Of a stretch of 64,000 nucleotides of DNA, positions 52,999-62,489 are shown piece by piece; position 1 is the stretch's first letter, and every line of letters starts with the position of its first letter. Source of the DNA: Streptomyces sp. Ncost-T10-10d (GTDB lineage Bacteria > Actinomycetota > Actinomycetes > Streptomycetales > Streptomycetaceae). The position numbers and the translations under genes are program-made. The DNA lies in assembly GCF_900091955.1 (NCBI RefSeq), contig NZ_FMDF01000238.1, forward strand, positions 53,404 to 117,403. Direction: 5' to 3'. The notes under the pieces were generated by a model. That model was not told where the DNA came from and did not search any database. It worked only from the letters and a program-made list of their open reading frames with translations.

Positions 52999-53220
52999 CC
53001 CGATCGTTCCTTACGTAGTAGGTGGGTTGGTTCCGGTCACTCGCAGGACCCGCGGGCCCACGGACCTGCGAGCCCGCGGACCTGCGGGCCCACGGGTCCG
53101 GGGACGCCAGGGTGCCGTCCGGTCGGCGCTCCCCATGCGGGTTCGCGGGCCCGTCCTGGCGGGCGGGCCCCGCCTCGCGGGTGTGTGGAGACGCGTCGTC
53201 GGGCCGCCCGAGGGCGCGGT
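52999..53220. repeat. intergenic GC-rich imperfect palindromes
   Basis: Repeated units such as CCCGCGGGCCCACGG, AGCCCGCGGACCTGCGGG and CCCACGGGTCCGGGG at ~53045-53105 can form several alternative hairpins. They lie between the LamG gene and the RHS toxin gene on the same strand, so they may stabilise or terminate the upstream transcript. Confidence 0.5.
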
Positions 53221-56200
53221 CTACGGGCCTGGGACCGTGTCCAGGGATTCCCCGTTGCCGAGTTTGATGATCTGGGCGTCACTCGCCACGCCGGAGAACA
53301 TCCACACGTCGTCGATCACGCCCGGCCAGTACTCGCCGGGCGTCCCGTTCTCCTTGTTGCGTCCGAACTGGAGCTGCTTGGTCGCCTGGAAGGGAAGGAC
53401 GTTGGTCCGCCACGACATGGCGTCCAGGACCTGTTCCAGGTGGCCGTTGACGTACAACCGCGCCTCGTCGGCGAAGGCGTCGTACACGACAGCCAGGTGG
53501 TCCCACTCGAAATCCGACTGGAAGCTCGAATGCCGCACCACGGGCCGTGCCGCGCCCGCCGTGTCCGCGGTGGGCAGCTCCAGTTCGTAACCGCCCTGGT
53601 TCTGCGGGTCCGTGGGATCCGGCGCGTACCGCACGGTGAAGGCGCTGTTGACCCCGCCTTCCGCCGATAGGACGGTGACCTTCTTCTGCGGGCGTGCCGC
53701 GGTGTTCACCCAGGCGGTTGCGGTGAAGCTCTCCTTGGTGTTCACCGGGACCGTCGCGGCGGCGGCGTAGTCGTTCGCCCCGTCCAGGACCAGACCGCCC
53801 GCGCCGACCCATCCGGCGCCCGGCTTCACGGCCGCCTGGGCGCCCAGGACCGCGGGTCGCCTGCCAACGCTGTCGTCGGGGCTGGAGGCCGGCGTGCCCG
53901 CCGTCGTGGCGTCGAATTTCCAGCGCCCCTTCACCTGCGGGTGCTGCTTGAACAGGTCACCGGCCTCGTCCTTGGAGACCACCCGGTCGTACAGGTGCAC
54001 ATCGTCGATCTGCCCCTTGAAGAACGAGCCGGGCCGGGCGCCGTACGACCCCGCGCCGACCTGCACCGGACCGGTGGCGTCCCAGGGAGCGGGCACGAAC
54101 GGCACCGTGGAGACGAGCCCGCCGTCCACGAAGAGCCGAAGCTCCTTCAGTGTGCTGTCGTAGACACCGAGGAGATGGTGCCAGCTGTCGCCGGGGTAGA
54201 CCTGGTCTGCGGCGGGCTTGCCGAGGTTGGCCATGGCCCGGGTCGGCTGGACGCCCGCGGTGTCGGAGTCGTACCGGTTGAAGACCCAACGGCGGTACGA
54301 GCTTGAGTAGTAGAGCTCGAAGCCGCTCTGCTGCGCGCCGGCCTGGGTCGCGATGATCTGCGCCGTGTCCGACTCCGCCTTGGGGAGTTTGGCCCAGGCG
54401 GACACCGAGAAGCTGCGCAGGGTATTGAGCTGCGGCCCGGCGGTGCTCGCGTAACCGTTCGCCGTGGAGCTGAGGTCCAGGGCGCCGGCCACGTTCCCCG
54501 GGACGCCGAACGTACCACCGCCGCCCTTGAGGACCAGCGGGCTTACCTGGCTCGCGCCCTTCGCCACCCGGGAGGTGGCCGCGTCGTCGAAGTCCCAGGC
54601 CGCCTTGGCCGGACGGCCGGTGGTCATCGGCTCCTGGCGGGCCAGCCGACCGACGTCCGCCGCGCCCAGGGGGCGGTCGTATACGGCGGTCTCGTCGATC
54701 GCGCCCTGCCACGGCTCGGCATAGGCGCCGTTGTACTTGGCGCGGCCGAACTGGAGGTTGGCGGCGGCGTGCCAGGGAGTGGTGACGGCGGACGTGCCGA
54801 CCGCGACACCGTCGACGTACAGGGTGTACCTTCCGGCCGCCGCGTCACGGACGGCTGCGAGATGGGTCCATTTGCCGACCTCCGGCGGGGCCGGTGACAG
54901 CACCTGCTGGGCGCCGAAGTCGGCGCCGGTTCCGTCCTTGGTGGGCACGCGCAGCGCCCAGCGCCTGCTTCCTCCCTCGTAGCCGAGGTAGAAGCCCGCG
55001 TGGGAGGTGCCGTCGACGCTGATCGCGGTGGCGGTGGCGGCGTCCGAGTCGAGGCGCGCCCAGGTGGATACGGTGAAGTCGCCGTCGGTGTCGAGCAGAT
55101 GTGGGCCACCGGCCGCGTAGCCGTCGGCTGCGCCTGCGGTGTTCAGCGTGAGGGCCGTGCCGTGGACGCCCGGTTCACCGAGTGCCGCGCTGCCCCGAGC
55201 AGGGCGGGCCGGTCGCCGCCGCTGCCCGGGTCCTGCGTCGAGCCGGCTGGGGCGTCGAGGGTCCAGGTGGCTCGTTCCGGCTGGCCGGTGGCCACGCGAA
55301 ACTGGTAGTTGGCGATGGTGCTGGCGTTGTTGTTGGCGTCCCAGGCCTGGACGTAGAGGTTGTTGAGCCCCGGCCGGGTCGGCATCACATCGATCGAGAC
55401 GGCCGCTCCGGGGGTCGCGGGCTTGCGCTCGTTGGCCGCGGTGGGGTCCGCGTTCAGGCCGAACCAGTACTTGGTCACGTCCGTCGCGGTCGAGTCGATA
55501 GTGAAGCGGCCGTACCGTCCGACGCCGTCCAGCCACGGGTCGAGCGGGTCGTCGGTGTGCGAGGCGGGGTACTGCGAGGAGACCACGGTCGGCGCGGCCG
55601 GGTGCTGGGAGTCGAAGGTCAGGTAGCAGCCGGTCTGGGTGTCACCGGCATAGCTCCATGGCCCCCACAACTTGCCGTCCGAGGCGCGCACGCTCCACGA
55701 GGTCTTGACCTTCTGCGGGATGGTCGACGGGAGCGTGATCGTGTACGGCTGTCCGGAGGCCTTGGGGCCGATCCGGCCGGAGTTCCAGTGTTCCTTCCAG
55801 CCGTCTCCCGCGTCCCACTCGACCTTGAACTCCGCATACACCTGGTCCTTGTCGGGGTCCGACAGAACGGCCGTCGCCTTGGGGATGACGTTGACCGCCT
55901 TGGGCGCCAGCGTGCAGGTGCCGCCCGGACTCATGGTCAGCTGCGACTGCTTGGGCTGGTTCGGCGGGTTGTTGTACTCGACGCGCAGGAAGCCGTTGCC
56001 CGCGAAGCGCTTCCACTGGTTCTCGGCGTTCTCGTTCGGCGCCTTGAGCCCGAAGGTGAGCGTGGTCTGCTTGTTGGCGGCGGCCCAGACGACCGCGTCT
56101 TTGGCGTTGAACTCCAGGTCGCCGTCTGGGCAGGAGGCAGTCGCGCCCTTGGCCGCCGTCACGGTCGGCATCTGGTCGATCCAGTAGCCCCCGGCCTTCT

Positions 56201-57568
56201 GGTCGTTCCAGGAAGTCGTCGAGGTGAGCGACTTGGTGCGCCAGAACTCCACCGGCTGCTTGGTGCAGTTGTACGCGAACGTCTCGCGGACGACGAACTC
56301 GGCGCTGGTGATGCTCTTCCCCGCGAAGCTGGTCACGGGCAGCTTGTAGAACAGCCGCTTGGCGTCGTTCGGCGCGCACTTGAGGCCGGTGAAGTTCGGC
56401 GGGCAGAAGCCCATGCCCGAGTCGGCGGCGCCGTCGAACTTGTAGAAGTGGGAGTCGGGGTAGGCGCGGGAGACCATCGCGTAGGCGGACGTACGGGGTG
56501 AGGACCAGGCCGGGTCGATGAAGACCGGGTAGCGGGTGTCCTCGCCGGAGAGCAGTTCCGGGTCGGGGATGAGGAGGAGGGAGTCCCCGGTTACGGAGAC
56601 GCGTACATCGGCCCGCGCCGAGGCGTCGCCGGGGCCTTCGTACAGATCGGGGGCGGGCGCTGTACGCGAAGTGCCTTCCGCTACGCCGGACTTTGCGGTG
56701 GTGCCGGATGCGGCGGACGACGCTTTCGCCTGGGTGCCCGTGCCCGTGCCCGCGTTCGCACCCGCACCGGTGCCGGCTTCGCGGGAGTCCCACATCACCG
56801 GCTGTGCCGCCTCGAAGGCCACGCCTCCCGCCTGGGTGTCGACCGCCTCAAGTCCCCCCCCGCGACAGTGGAGCGGACGGTGAGTCCCTTGCCGGCCATG
56901 GGCAGTTTCAGTTCGGCGAGCGCGGGGTTCGCTGCGGCCTCGGCGCTCTTGACGACCAGGACCTGGGAGAAGCCGTCGGGCTCCGCGGTCATCCGCAGGT
57001 CCACGTCCGGCAGAACCTCCGGATAGGTCACGGACGATCCGGAAAGCACCGGGGCGGGCAGTGCGCCGGGCCACGACAGGGACAGCTCCCGGCCTGCCTT
57101 GACCATCCTGACCAGTGGGTCCCGACTGCCGCCCGCTGAGAACACCACATCGGCGGCGGAGGCGACGGGCGCGATGCCGACGCCGTCCAGCCGCCGCAGG
57201 CCAGTGTCGATGTCGACCCATTTGCCTGCCCGGCGGGTGCGCACCGGTTCCAGATGCCTGATCTCGGTGAGGCTGCCGCTCGGGTTGACGAACACCTCGT
57301 GGCTCGCACCGCGTTCGGAGACGACCTCCACCTGCTTCCCGTCCCGCCGGGCCTGCTCCCGCGCCTGGTCGATGTCGGGGGAAAGGGTGTCCAGTGCGGG
57401 ATCGTCGGCGGCAGGGTACTGCGTCCGGGCCGCATCCAAGGTCTGCGCGACCGCGGTGGGCAGGGACGATCCTGGTAGCTGACCGGTGAGCAACGCCCCG
57501 ACCAGCAGGGAGATCGCGCCGACGGCTGCTCTCCTCCACGTTCTTTCAGTCACGCCAGTGCCCCTCAC
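53221..57568 (-). pseudogene. LamG-domain surface protein with two frameshifts
   Basis: Read across three frames this is one ~1450-residue secreted protein. It starts at 57568 with a signal-like segment (AAVGAISLLVGALLTGQL). Near 56858 the frame changes inside a run of eight C, continuing as GLEAVDTQAGGVAFEAAQPV. The middle has a DNRLRE-like region (PAWSSPRTSAYAMVSRAYPD). Near 55190 the frame changes again, and three LamG jellyroll domains follow (for example DGDFTVSTWARLDSD, LRSFSVSAWAKLPK, KESFTATAWVNTA), ending at 53221. Such proteins commonly sit directly upstream of RHS genes and may help export or display. Decay, phase variation or sequencing errors are all possible. Confidence 0.75.
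56854..56861. repeat. C8 homopolymer at a frame break
   Basis: Eight consecutive C on the plus strand (G8 in the coding direction) sit exactly where the LamG gene changes frame. A one-base change here would join the first two reading frames. This could be a slippage site or a sequencing error. Confidence 0.7.
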
Positions 57569-57810
57569 GCCTTCTTCATAATGTGAAGATCACTATCTGG
57601 CTGCCCGATTCAAACTGTCAATGAGCTGTGCGTGGGCCCCAAATGCCCCTTGTTTGTTCGGATCTGGACAAAAAAAGAGTGCTACTTCGGCATAACGCCC
57701 AAACCGGAGGCTGGTATTCGCACCGAAAGACGTGGGCTTCACTCGCGCCGCGAGGGGTATTTTCGGCCGGAGGGGCGGCCACGAACGCTATTGACCCGAA
57801 ACACTTGTGA

Positions 57811-58230
57811 TTGCGGATCGCTGAGCTGGGTGTGAGTGATTTGGTTGGGGACACATGGCACTTGTCGCCGTTGGCGCAGGAGATTCTGCGCCCTCGGGCG
57901 ATGGCAGCGATGGCAGCGATGGCAGCGCTGGTCGCGGGGCGGGGCCGGGAGGACGCTGCGTCGGTGTTCGGGGTGTGGCTGAAGGCCGTGGACAACTGGT
58001 GGGTGGAGTGGCAGGCCCGGGGGTCGGGACGCGCCGCTCGCGCAGCCGCGTGGTCGTCCGGTGGGCATGCATCAGGTGCTGGGCGAGGCGGAACAGGCGG
58101 CGGTGCGGCAGGCGATACTCGATCAACGGCCGTGTGATGTGGGCCGGCCTGGTTGGCCAGTTGTGCACGCGGAGGCTGGTCGGTGATCTGAACGCGAAGC
58201 TCTCCGTACGCATCATTCCGCAGCCGCTCC
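57811..58230 (+). pseudogene. IS630-family transposase N-terminal remnant
   Basis: Frames combine to LSPLAQEILRPRAMAAMAAM, then FGVWLKAVDNWWVEWQARG and VGQLCTRRLVGDL, matching the helix-turn-helix and linker of IS630-type transposases. The DDE catalytic domain is absent. At least one frameshift lies near 58020-58110. It abuts the histidine kinase remnant. Confidence 0.65.
57900..57926. repeat. triplicated 9-base unit
   Basis: GATGGCAGC occurs three times in tandem, encoding the MAAMAAM stretch in the transposase remnant. Probable replication slippage. Confidence 0.85.
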
Positions 58231-58275
58231 TACGTGCCCCGGCTGGCCTTCCTGCTGAAGGATCTGCCGGTGTAG

Positions 58276-59150
58276 GTCCGCACCCGCCTGCTGTGCCTGT
58301 CCATCGCCCTGGTCGCGGTCGGTCTCCTCGGCACCGGCGTGATCGTCACCATGGCCCTGCAGGGCTACCTCCAGGACCGCGTCGACGACCGGCTCGTCCT
58401 GACCGGGCAGATCGCTGCCCGCCTCGCCCCGCCCGCCGGCACCAGCACCCCGCCGAGCGTGCAGGCCCTCGGCGTCCTCGGCGACACCACCGTGACCTAT
58501 CTGGACGACGACGGCGCCACCCGCAAGGCGTTCGACGCGAGCACCGTACCCCCGGGTGGCGGTCCCGAACTCCCGGTTCTCGACCACGCGGCCGTCCTCG
58601 CCCACGAGGGCCGCCCCTTCACCGTCCCCGCGAAGGACGGCGACCACGAGTGGCGGGTCATCGCCCTCACCCAGCCCGGCCAAATGTTCCCCCCGAAAGG
58701 GCCGAGGACCGAGGCAGCGTCGTGGTGGCCACCTCCCTCGACGAGGTCGACCGCACCATCACCAAGACGCGGAACCTTTCCCTGACCGTGGGGGCCGCCC
58801 TGCTCACGCTCCTGACCGCCGCCGGCTGGTTCGCCGTCCGCTCCGGGCTGCGCCCCCTGACCCGTATCGAGGAGACCGCCACGGCTATCACCGCCGGTGA
58901 CTACTCCCATGGCGTCCCCGAACTGGCCGCCACCCACACCGAGGTGGGACGCCTGACCGCCTGCCTCAAAGATGCTCGCCCAGATCGACACGGCCTTCCA
59001 GGCCCGGGCGGAGGCCGAAGCCCGAACCAGGCGCTTCTTCGCCGACGCCAGCCACGAACTGCGCGCCAGCCGTCTGGAAACCGACGGCACCGCCCTGCGA
59101 GCGGCTCTGCGCGCCGGGCGCCAAGCCGTCACCATCCGGTTCCGAACGTG
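58276..59150 (+). pseudogene. sensor histidine kinase remnant
   Basis: The frame from 58276 gives a membrane helix (LLCLSIALVAVGLLGTGVIV), an extracytoplasmic sensor part (YLQDRVDDRLVLTGQIAARL) and, after a frameshift near 58700, a second helix and HAMP (LTLLTAAGWFAVRSGLRPLT, ATAITAGDYSHGVPEL). Another shift near 58968 leads to RRFFADASHELRAS, the phosphoacceptor H box, where homology ends. The ATP-binding domain is gone and no start codon is present. Intact relatives have the layout of TcrY/MprB-type kinases. Confidence 0.75.
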
Positions 59151-59625
59151 AGTCGTTGCGGTCCAGGAAGAGGGCGGCGGCGTCGAGCCGGGCGCGCAGG
59201 TTCGCGGTCTCCTTCTCGTGGGTCACCCGCACCGTGTCACCGATCTTGGTGCTGGTCCTTTCCAGGGGGAAGGCGCCTTCCCACGCGACGCATACGGTGC
59301 GACCGACGAGGGTGCGCAACACCGGCCACATCTGGAGGAGCGGATCCCGGTTGAGGTAGTGGGGCAGATCACCGCGCAGGCCCTCGTGCAGGACGGTGCG
59401 GTACAGGCCCATGCGCTGGCGAGGCTTGCTCATGTCGTACGACGTCAGCCCCGACCACGCCATGTGCAGCGGCAGCTCCACGACCCCCTGAGTGGGGCCG
59501 TGCAACTCGTCCAGCGACTGCGGCAGATGCCGCCGGAACTTCTCCCGGTACGGCGCGAGGTCCTCGGCGACTGCGCCCGAGATGTCCATCGGCGCAGGTG
59601 CGGGATGCTGTGGGCTGGAGGGCAT
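58966..59625 (-). CDS. conserved actinomycete hypothetical protein, C-terminus replaced
   Basis: From an ATG at 59625 the protein begins MPSSPQHPAPAPMDISGAVA and has a well-ordered middle (YREKFRRHLPQSLDELHGPT, GVVELPLHMAWSGLTSYDMS, RQRMGLYRTVLHEGLRGDLP, TLVGRTVCVAWEGAFPL). This pattern is familiar from small streptomycete proteins paired with regulators or toxin-like kinases, but I cannot name the family. Past ~59150 the frame is antisense to the histidine kinase remnant, so the natural C-terminus is lost and the end at 58966 is accidental. The start could also be the ATG at 59589. Confidence 0.5.
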   Translation of the reverse strand: MPSSPQHPAPAPMDISGAVAEDLAPYREKFRRHLPQSLDELHGPTQGVVELPLHMAWSGLTSYDMSKPRQRMGLYRTVLHEGLRGDLPHYLNRDPLLQMWPVLRTLVGRTVCVAWEGAFPLERTSTKIGDTVRVTHEKETANLRARLDAAALFLDRNDSRSEPDGDGLAPGAQSRSQGGAVGFQTAGAQFVAGVGEEAPGSGFGLRPGLEGRVDLGEHL

Positions 59626-59680
59626 GACCTCGCACGCGGAGTGCGTCGCGACCCTTGAACCGGTGCGGGAAGACGCCTGA
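59624..59680 (+). CDS. tiny repeated ORF, copy 3 (18 aa)
   Basis: Encodes MTSHAECVATLEPVREDA, matching copies 1 and 2 at M-T-x-H-x-E-C-V-A-x-L-E-P. GGAGG lies directly before the ATG, closer than usual. It overlaps, on the opposite strand, the start codon of the minus-strand hypothetical gene. The sequence after it repeats that after copy 2, including the octamer sites. Confidence 0.35.
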   Translation: MTSHAECVATLEPVREDA

Positions 59681-59735
59681 CCTACGGTTTTATCGGTGTG
59701 CATTATGTGCGCTGCGGGTGTTACGGGCGATATCT

Positions 59736-59791
59736 TGACGCTGAAATGACACTCGTGGCGCTCATGTGACGCTCGTTCTGATGGAGCGTCA
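59736..59791. repeat. phased TGACGCTC-type octamer array
   Basis: TGACGCTG (59736), TGACACTC (59747), TGGCGCTC (59756) and TGACGCTC (59767) are spaced 11, 9 and 11 bases apart, and an inverted GAGCGTCA lies at 59784-59791. Near-helical phasing suggests cooperative protein binding. The remaining bases from 59800 to 60077 show no further gene. Confidence 0.55.
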
Positions 59792-60077
59792 CCTGATTGA
59801 CCGTGCAGGTCATGCGGGGCGGACGGTGCGCGGGGCTCTCTCCGTTCCCGGCGTTCTGCTCTCGGGACCGGGCGGTGGGCTCTCTGCCGTAGCGGCGGAA
59901 CCGAGCATGGCACCCTCACCGCGCTCAGGCCTCTCGGCATGTTGCACAAACTCCGACGTCGCTGCTTGCCGCGATTGCGCAGAGACGGGTCTCGAACCGT
60001 GCTTCAGGATGTGCGATCAGACAAGGCGTGAGCCGGATGAAACATCCAGTTCACCGTGACGACATCGGGAGTCCGCT

Positions 60078-60932
60078 GTGCTCTGGAGAAAACTGCTCGT
60101 CCCCCTGACCTCGCTCCTGCTCCTGCTGACGGCTTCTGCCGGCGCGGGAGCGGCAGCGGCGTCCACCGGTTCCCCCGCCGGTGCCAGTGCCGAGGCGGCC
60201 GCGGCCGACTACGGTGCTCCCGGCCCCTACGCCACCGCGGTGGAGGTCGGGGTGGTGACCACCCTGTACTACCCGCGTGACATCGCGACCAGTGACCGCC
60301 GCCACCCCGTGATCGTGTGGGGAAACGGCACCTTCGCCTTCCCGGTCGTCTACCGCGACCTGTTGCTCCACTGGGCCAGTCAGGGCTTCATCGTCGCCGC
60401 CGCCAACACCCCGCAGTCCAACCTCGGCATCTCCATGCGCGCCGGGATCGACCTGCTCACCCGTCGCAACGCCGACCCCGGCAGCCCCTTCCACGACCGT
60501 GTCGACCTGGAGCACATCGGCGCGTCCGGTCACTCGCAGGGCGGCGCCGCCGCCATCGTCGTCGGCGCGGACCCGCGCATCGACACCATCCTGCCCATCC
60601 AGCCCGGGCCGCTCGCCGACATCGACGACGTACACGTACCCGCGCTCCTCCTGGCCGGGCAGAAGGACAGCATCGTCTTCCCCTTCCTGGTCAAGGCCTT
60701 CTACAACGACGCCGACCACATACCGGCCATCTACGGGGAACTGCGCGGCGCCGATCACTTCACGGTCGTGGGCGACCCCGGCCCGTTCGCCGCGCCCACC
60801 ACCGCCTGGTTCAAGGCACACCTGATGGGGGACCAGACGGCGCGTGCACAGTTCTTCGGGGCCGGCTGCGGGATCTGCACCGACAGCGGCACCTGGTCCG
60901 ACGTCCGCCGCAACGGCCTCGCAAACCGGTGA
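60078..60932 (+). CDS. secreted alpha/beta hydrolase (cutinase/chlorophyllase-like)
   Basis: A 284-residue protein. A signal peptide covers ~1-25 (KLLVPLTSLLLLLTASAGAG) and a spacer rich in Ala and Ser follows. The hydrolase fold has the nucleophile S153 in GASGHSQGGAA, the acid in LLAGQKDSIV and the histidine in LRGADHFTVVG. The C-terminus carries a pair of cysteines (GAGCGICTDS), likely a disulfide outside the cell. Family members cleave lipid, polyester or wax esters. The GTG start follows GGGAG. A carboxylesterase gene lies 117 bases downstream. Confidence 0.85.
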   Translation: MLWRKLLVPLTSLLLLLTASAGAGAAAASTGSPAGASAEAAAADYGAPGPYATAVEVGVVTTLYYPRDIATSDRRHPVIVWGNGTFAFPVVYRDLLLHWASQGFIVAAANTPQSNLGISMRAGIDLLTRRNADPGSPFHDRVDLEHIGASGHSQGGAAAIVVGADPRIDTILPIQPGPLADIDDVHVPALLLAGQKDSIVFPFLVKAFYNDADHIPAIYGELRGADHFTVVGDPGPFAAPTTAWFKAHLMGDQTARAQFFGAGCGICTDSGTWSDVRRNGLANR

Positions 60933-61049
60933 CCCGCTCCCGGAGATCCCTTCCGCCGTGACCGGCGGCCGTCCCGATCCACGCCGCCCGCCCCTGACGC
61001 TCCCCCGACCGGGGGCGGCCGGCCCCCGTTCGCACATGGAAGGACCGCC

Positions 61050-62450
61050 ATGGACCTCATCGCGACCACCGGGCAGGGCAAGGTCCGAGGCCGTTTCCAC
61101 AACGGGATCGCCACCTTCCTCGGCATCCCCTACGCCGCCCCGCCCTTCGGCGCCCACCGCTTCCGCGCTCCCGCCCCGGTCGAGTCCTGGGAAGGGGTAC
61201 GAGACGCTCTGGAGTACGGGCCGACCGCCCCCAAACGCCCCTACCGCCCGCCCCTCGACCGGCTGATACCCGATCCGAGCATCGCCGGGGACGGCTGTCT
61301 CAACCTCAACGTCTGGACCCCATCCGTCGGCGAGGGCCGGCTGCCCGTCATGGTCTGGATCCACGGGGGTTCCCTGCGCAACGGCTCGGCGAACCTGCCG
61401 CTCTACGACGGGGGCGCCTTCGCGCGCGACGGGGTGGTCCTCGTCTCCGTCAACTACCGGCTCGGCGTCGAGGGGTTCGGGGTCTTCCCCGACGCCCCCG
61501 TCAACCGGGGCCTCCTCGACCAGATCGCAGCCCTGATCTGGGTCCGCGACAACATCTCCGCCTTCGGCGGAGATCCGGCGAACGTCACCGTGTGCGGGGA
61601 GTCCGCCGGCGCGATCAGCGTCGCGGCCCTCATGACCAGCCCCGGCGCGGCCGGGCTGTTCCACCGGGCGATCCTGCAGAGCGGCCCGCCGCACACGATG
61701 TCGCGCCGCGAGGGCGCGAAGACCGTACGGTCGATGGCGAAGAGACTGCGGATCCCGGCCACCGCCGAGGCGTTCGCGGCGGTGGACCGAGACCTGCTGC
61801 TGGACGCGCAGGCCGCCGTCGTCGACCGGTCCGACCCCATCGGCGGCGGTCCCGGCTTCCACATCGTGGTCGACGGCGACGTGGTGCCCGCCGCCCCGCC
61901 CCTTCCCGAGGCCGACCTGCTGCTGGGCTGCAACCGGGAGGAGTACCGGCTGTGGTTCGTACCCGGCGGAACCGTGGACCGGATCAGCCGGCTCACCCTG
62001 CGGCTGGCACTGCTGAAGATCCGTGTCCCGCAACGCGTGGCACGCCTGTACCGAGCCACCCGGCCGCACGCCAAACCCGGTGAGATCCTGGGAGAGATGG
62101 CCACCGACCTGCTGCTGCGGGGGCCGCTCAACCGCCTCGCCGACTCCCGGCCCGCCCGCACCTTCGTCTACGAATTCTGCTGGCGCTCGCCCGTGATGGG
62201 ACTCGGCGCGTGCCATGCGCTGGAACTCGGCTTCGTCTTCGACAACCTGCGCGCCGCCGAGGACCTGACCGGGCCCGGCGCGCCCCAGCCACTGGCCGAC
62301 GCCATGCACCGGGCCTGGGTCGCCTTCGCCACTACCGGACAGCCGGGCTGGTCCGGCTGGAACGCGGACCGGCCCGTCATGGTCTTCGACCACCCCGGAG
62401 CCGGCCCGGTCCTCGCACCCCGGCACGAGGAACTCGGCGCCTGGCTCTGA
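61050..62450 (+). CDS. type B carboxylesterase/lipase
   Basis: A 466-residue esterase of the acetylcholinesterase-like family. The oxyanion-hole motif VMVWIHGGSLRNGS is followed by the nucleophile S185 in VCGESAGAIS; the His of the triad lies in GLGACHALELGFVFDN. The N-terminal FLGIPYAAPPFGAHRFRAPA is diagnostic. It has no signal peptide. The ATG has GGAAGGA six bases upstream. It is in line with the secreted hydrolase and convergent with a PucR-type regulator. Confidence 0.92.
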   Translation: MDLIATTGQGKVRGRFHNGIATFLGIPYAAPPFGAHRFRAPAPVESWEGVRDALEYGPTAPKRPYRPPLDRLIPDPSIAGDGCLNLNVWTPSVGEGRLPVMVWIHGGSLRNGSANLPLYDGGAFARDGVVLVSVNYRLGVEGFGVFPDAPVNRGLLDQIAALIWVRDNISAFGGDPANVTVCGESAGAISVAALMTSPGAAGLFHRAILQSGPPHTMSRREGAKTVRSMAKRLRIPATAEAFAAVDRDLLLDAQAAVVDRSDPIGGGPGFHIVVDGDVVPAAPPLPEADLLLGCNREEYRLWFVPGGTVDRISRLTLRLALLKIRVPQRVARLYRATRPHAKPGEILGEMATDLLLRGPLNRLADSRPARTFVYEFCWRSPVMGLGACHALELGFVFDNLRAAEDLTGPGAPQPLADAMHRAWVAFATTGQPGWSGWNADRPVMVFDHPGAGPVLAPRHEELGAWL

Positions 62451-62489
62451 CAGATGACAGGCCGAGCGCTCGCCGACGCCGGCCGTGGT

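Noticed and set aside
53221..57568. Two separate LamG/surface genes
   Set aside because: Homologous sequence continues across both frame breaks and neither downstream frame has its own start with a ribosome site.
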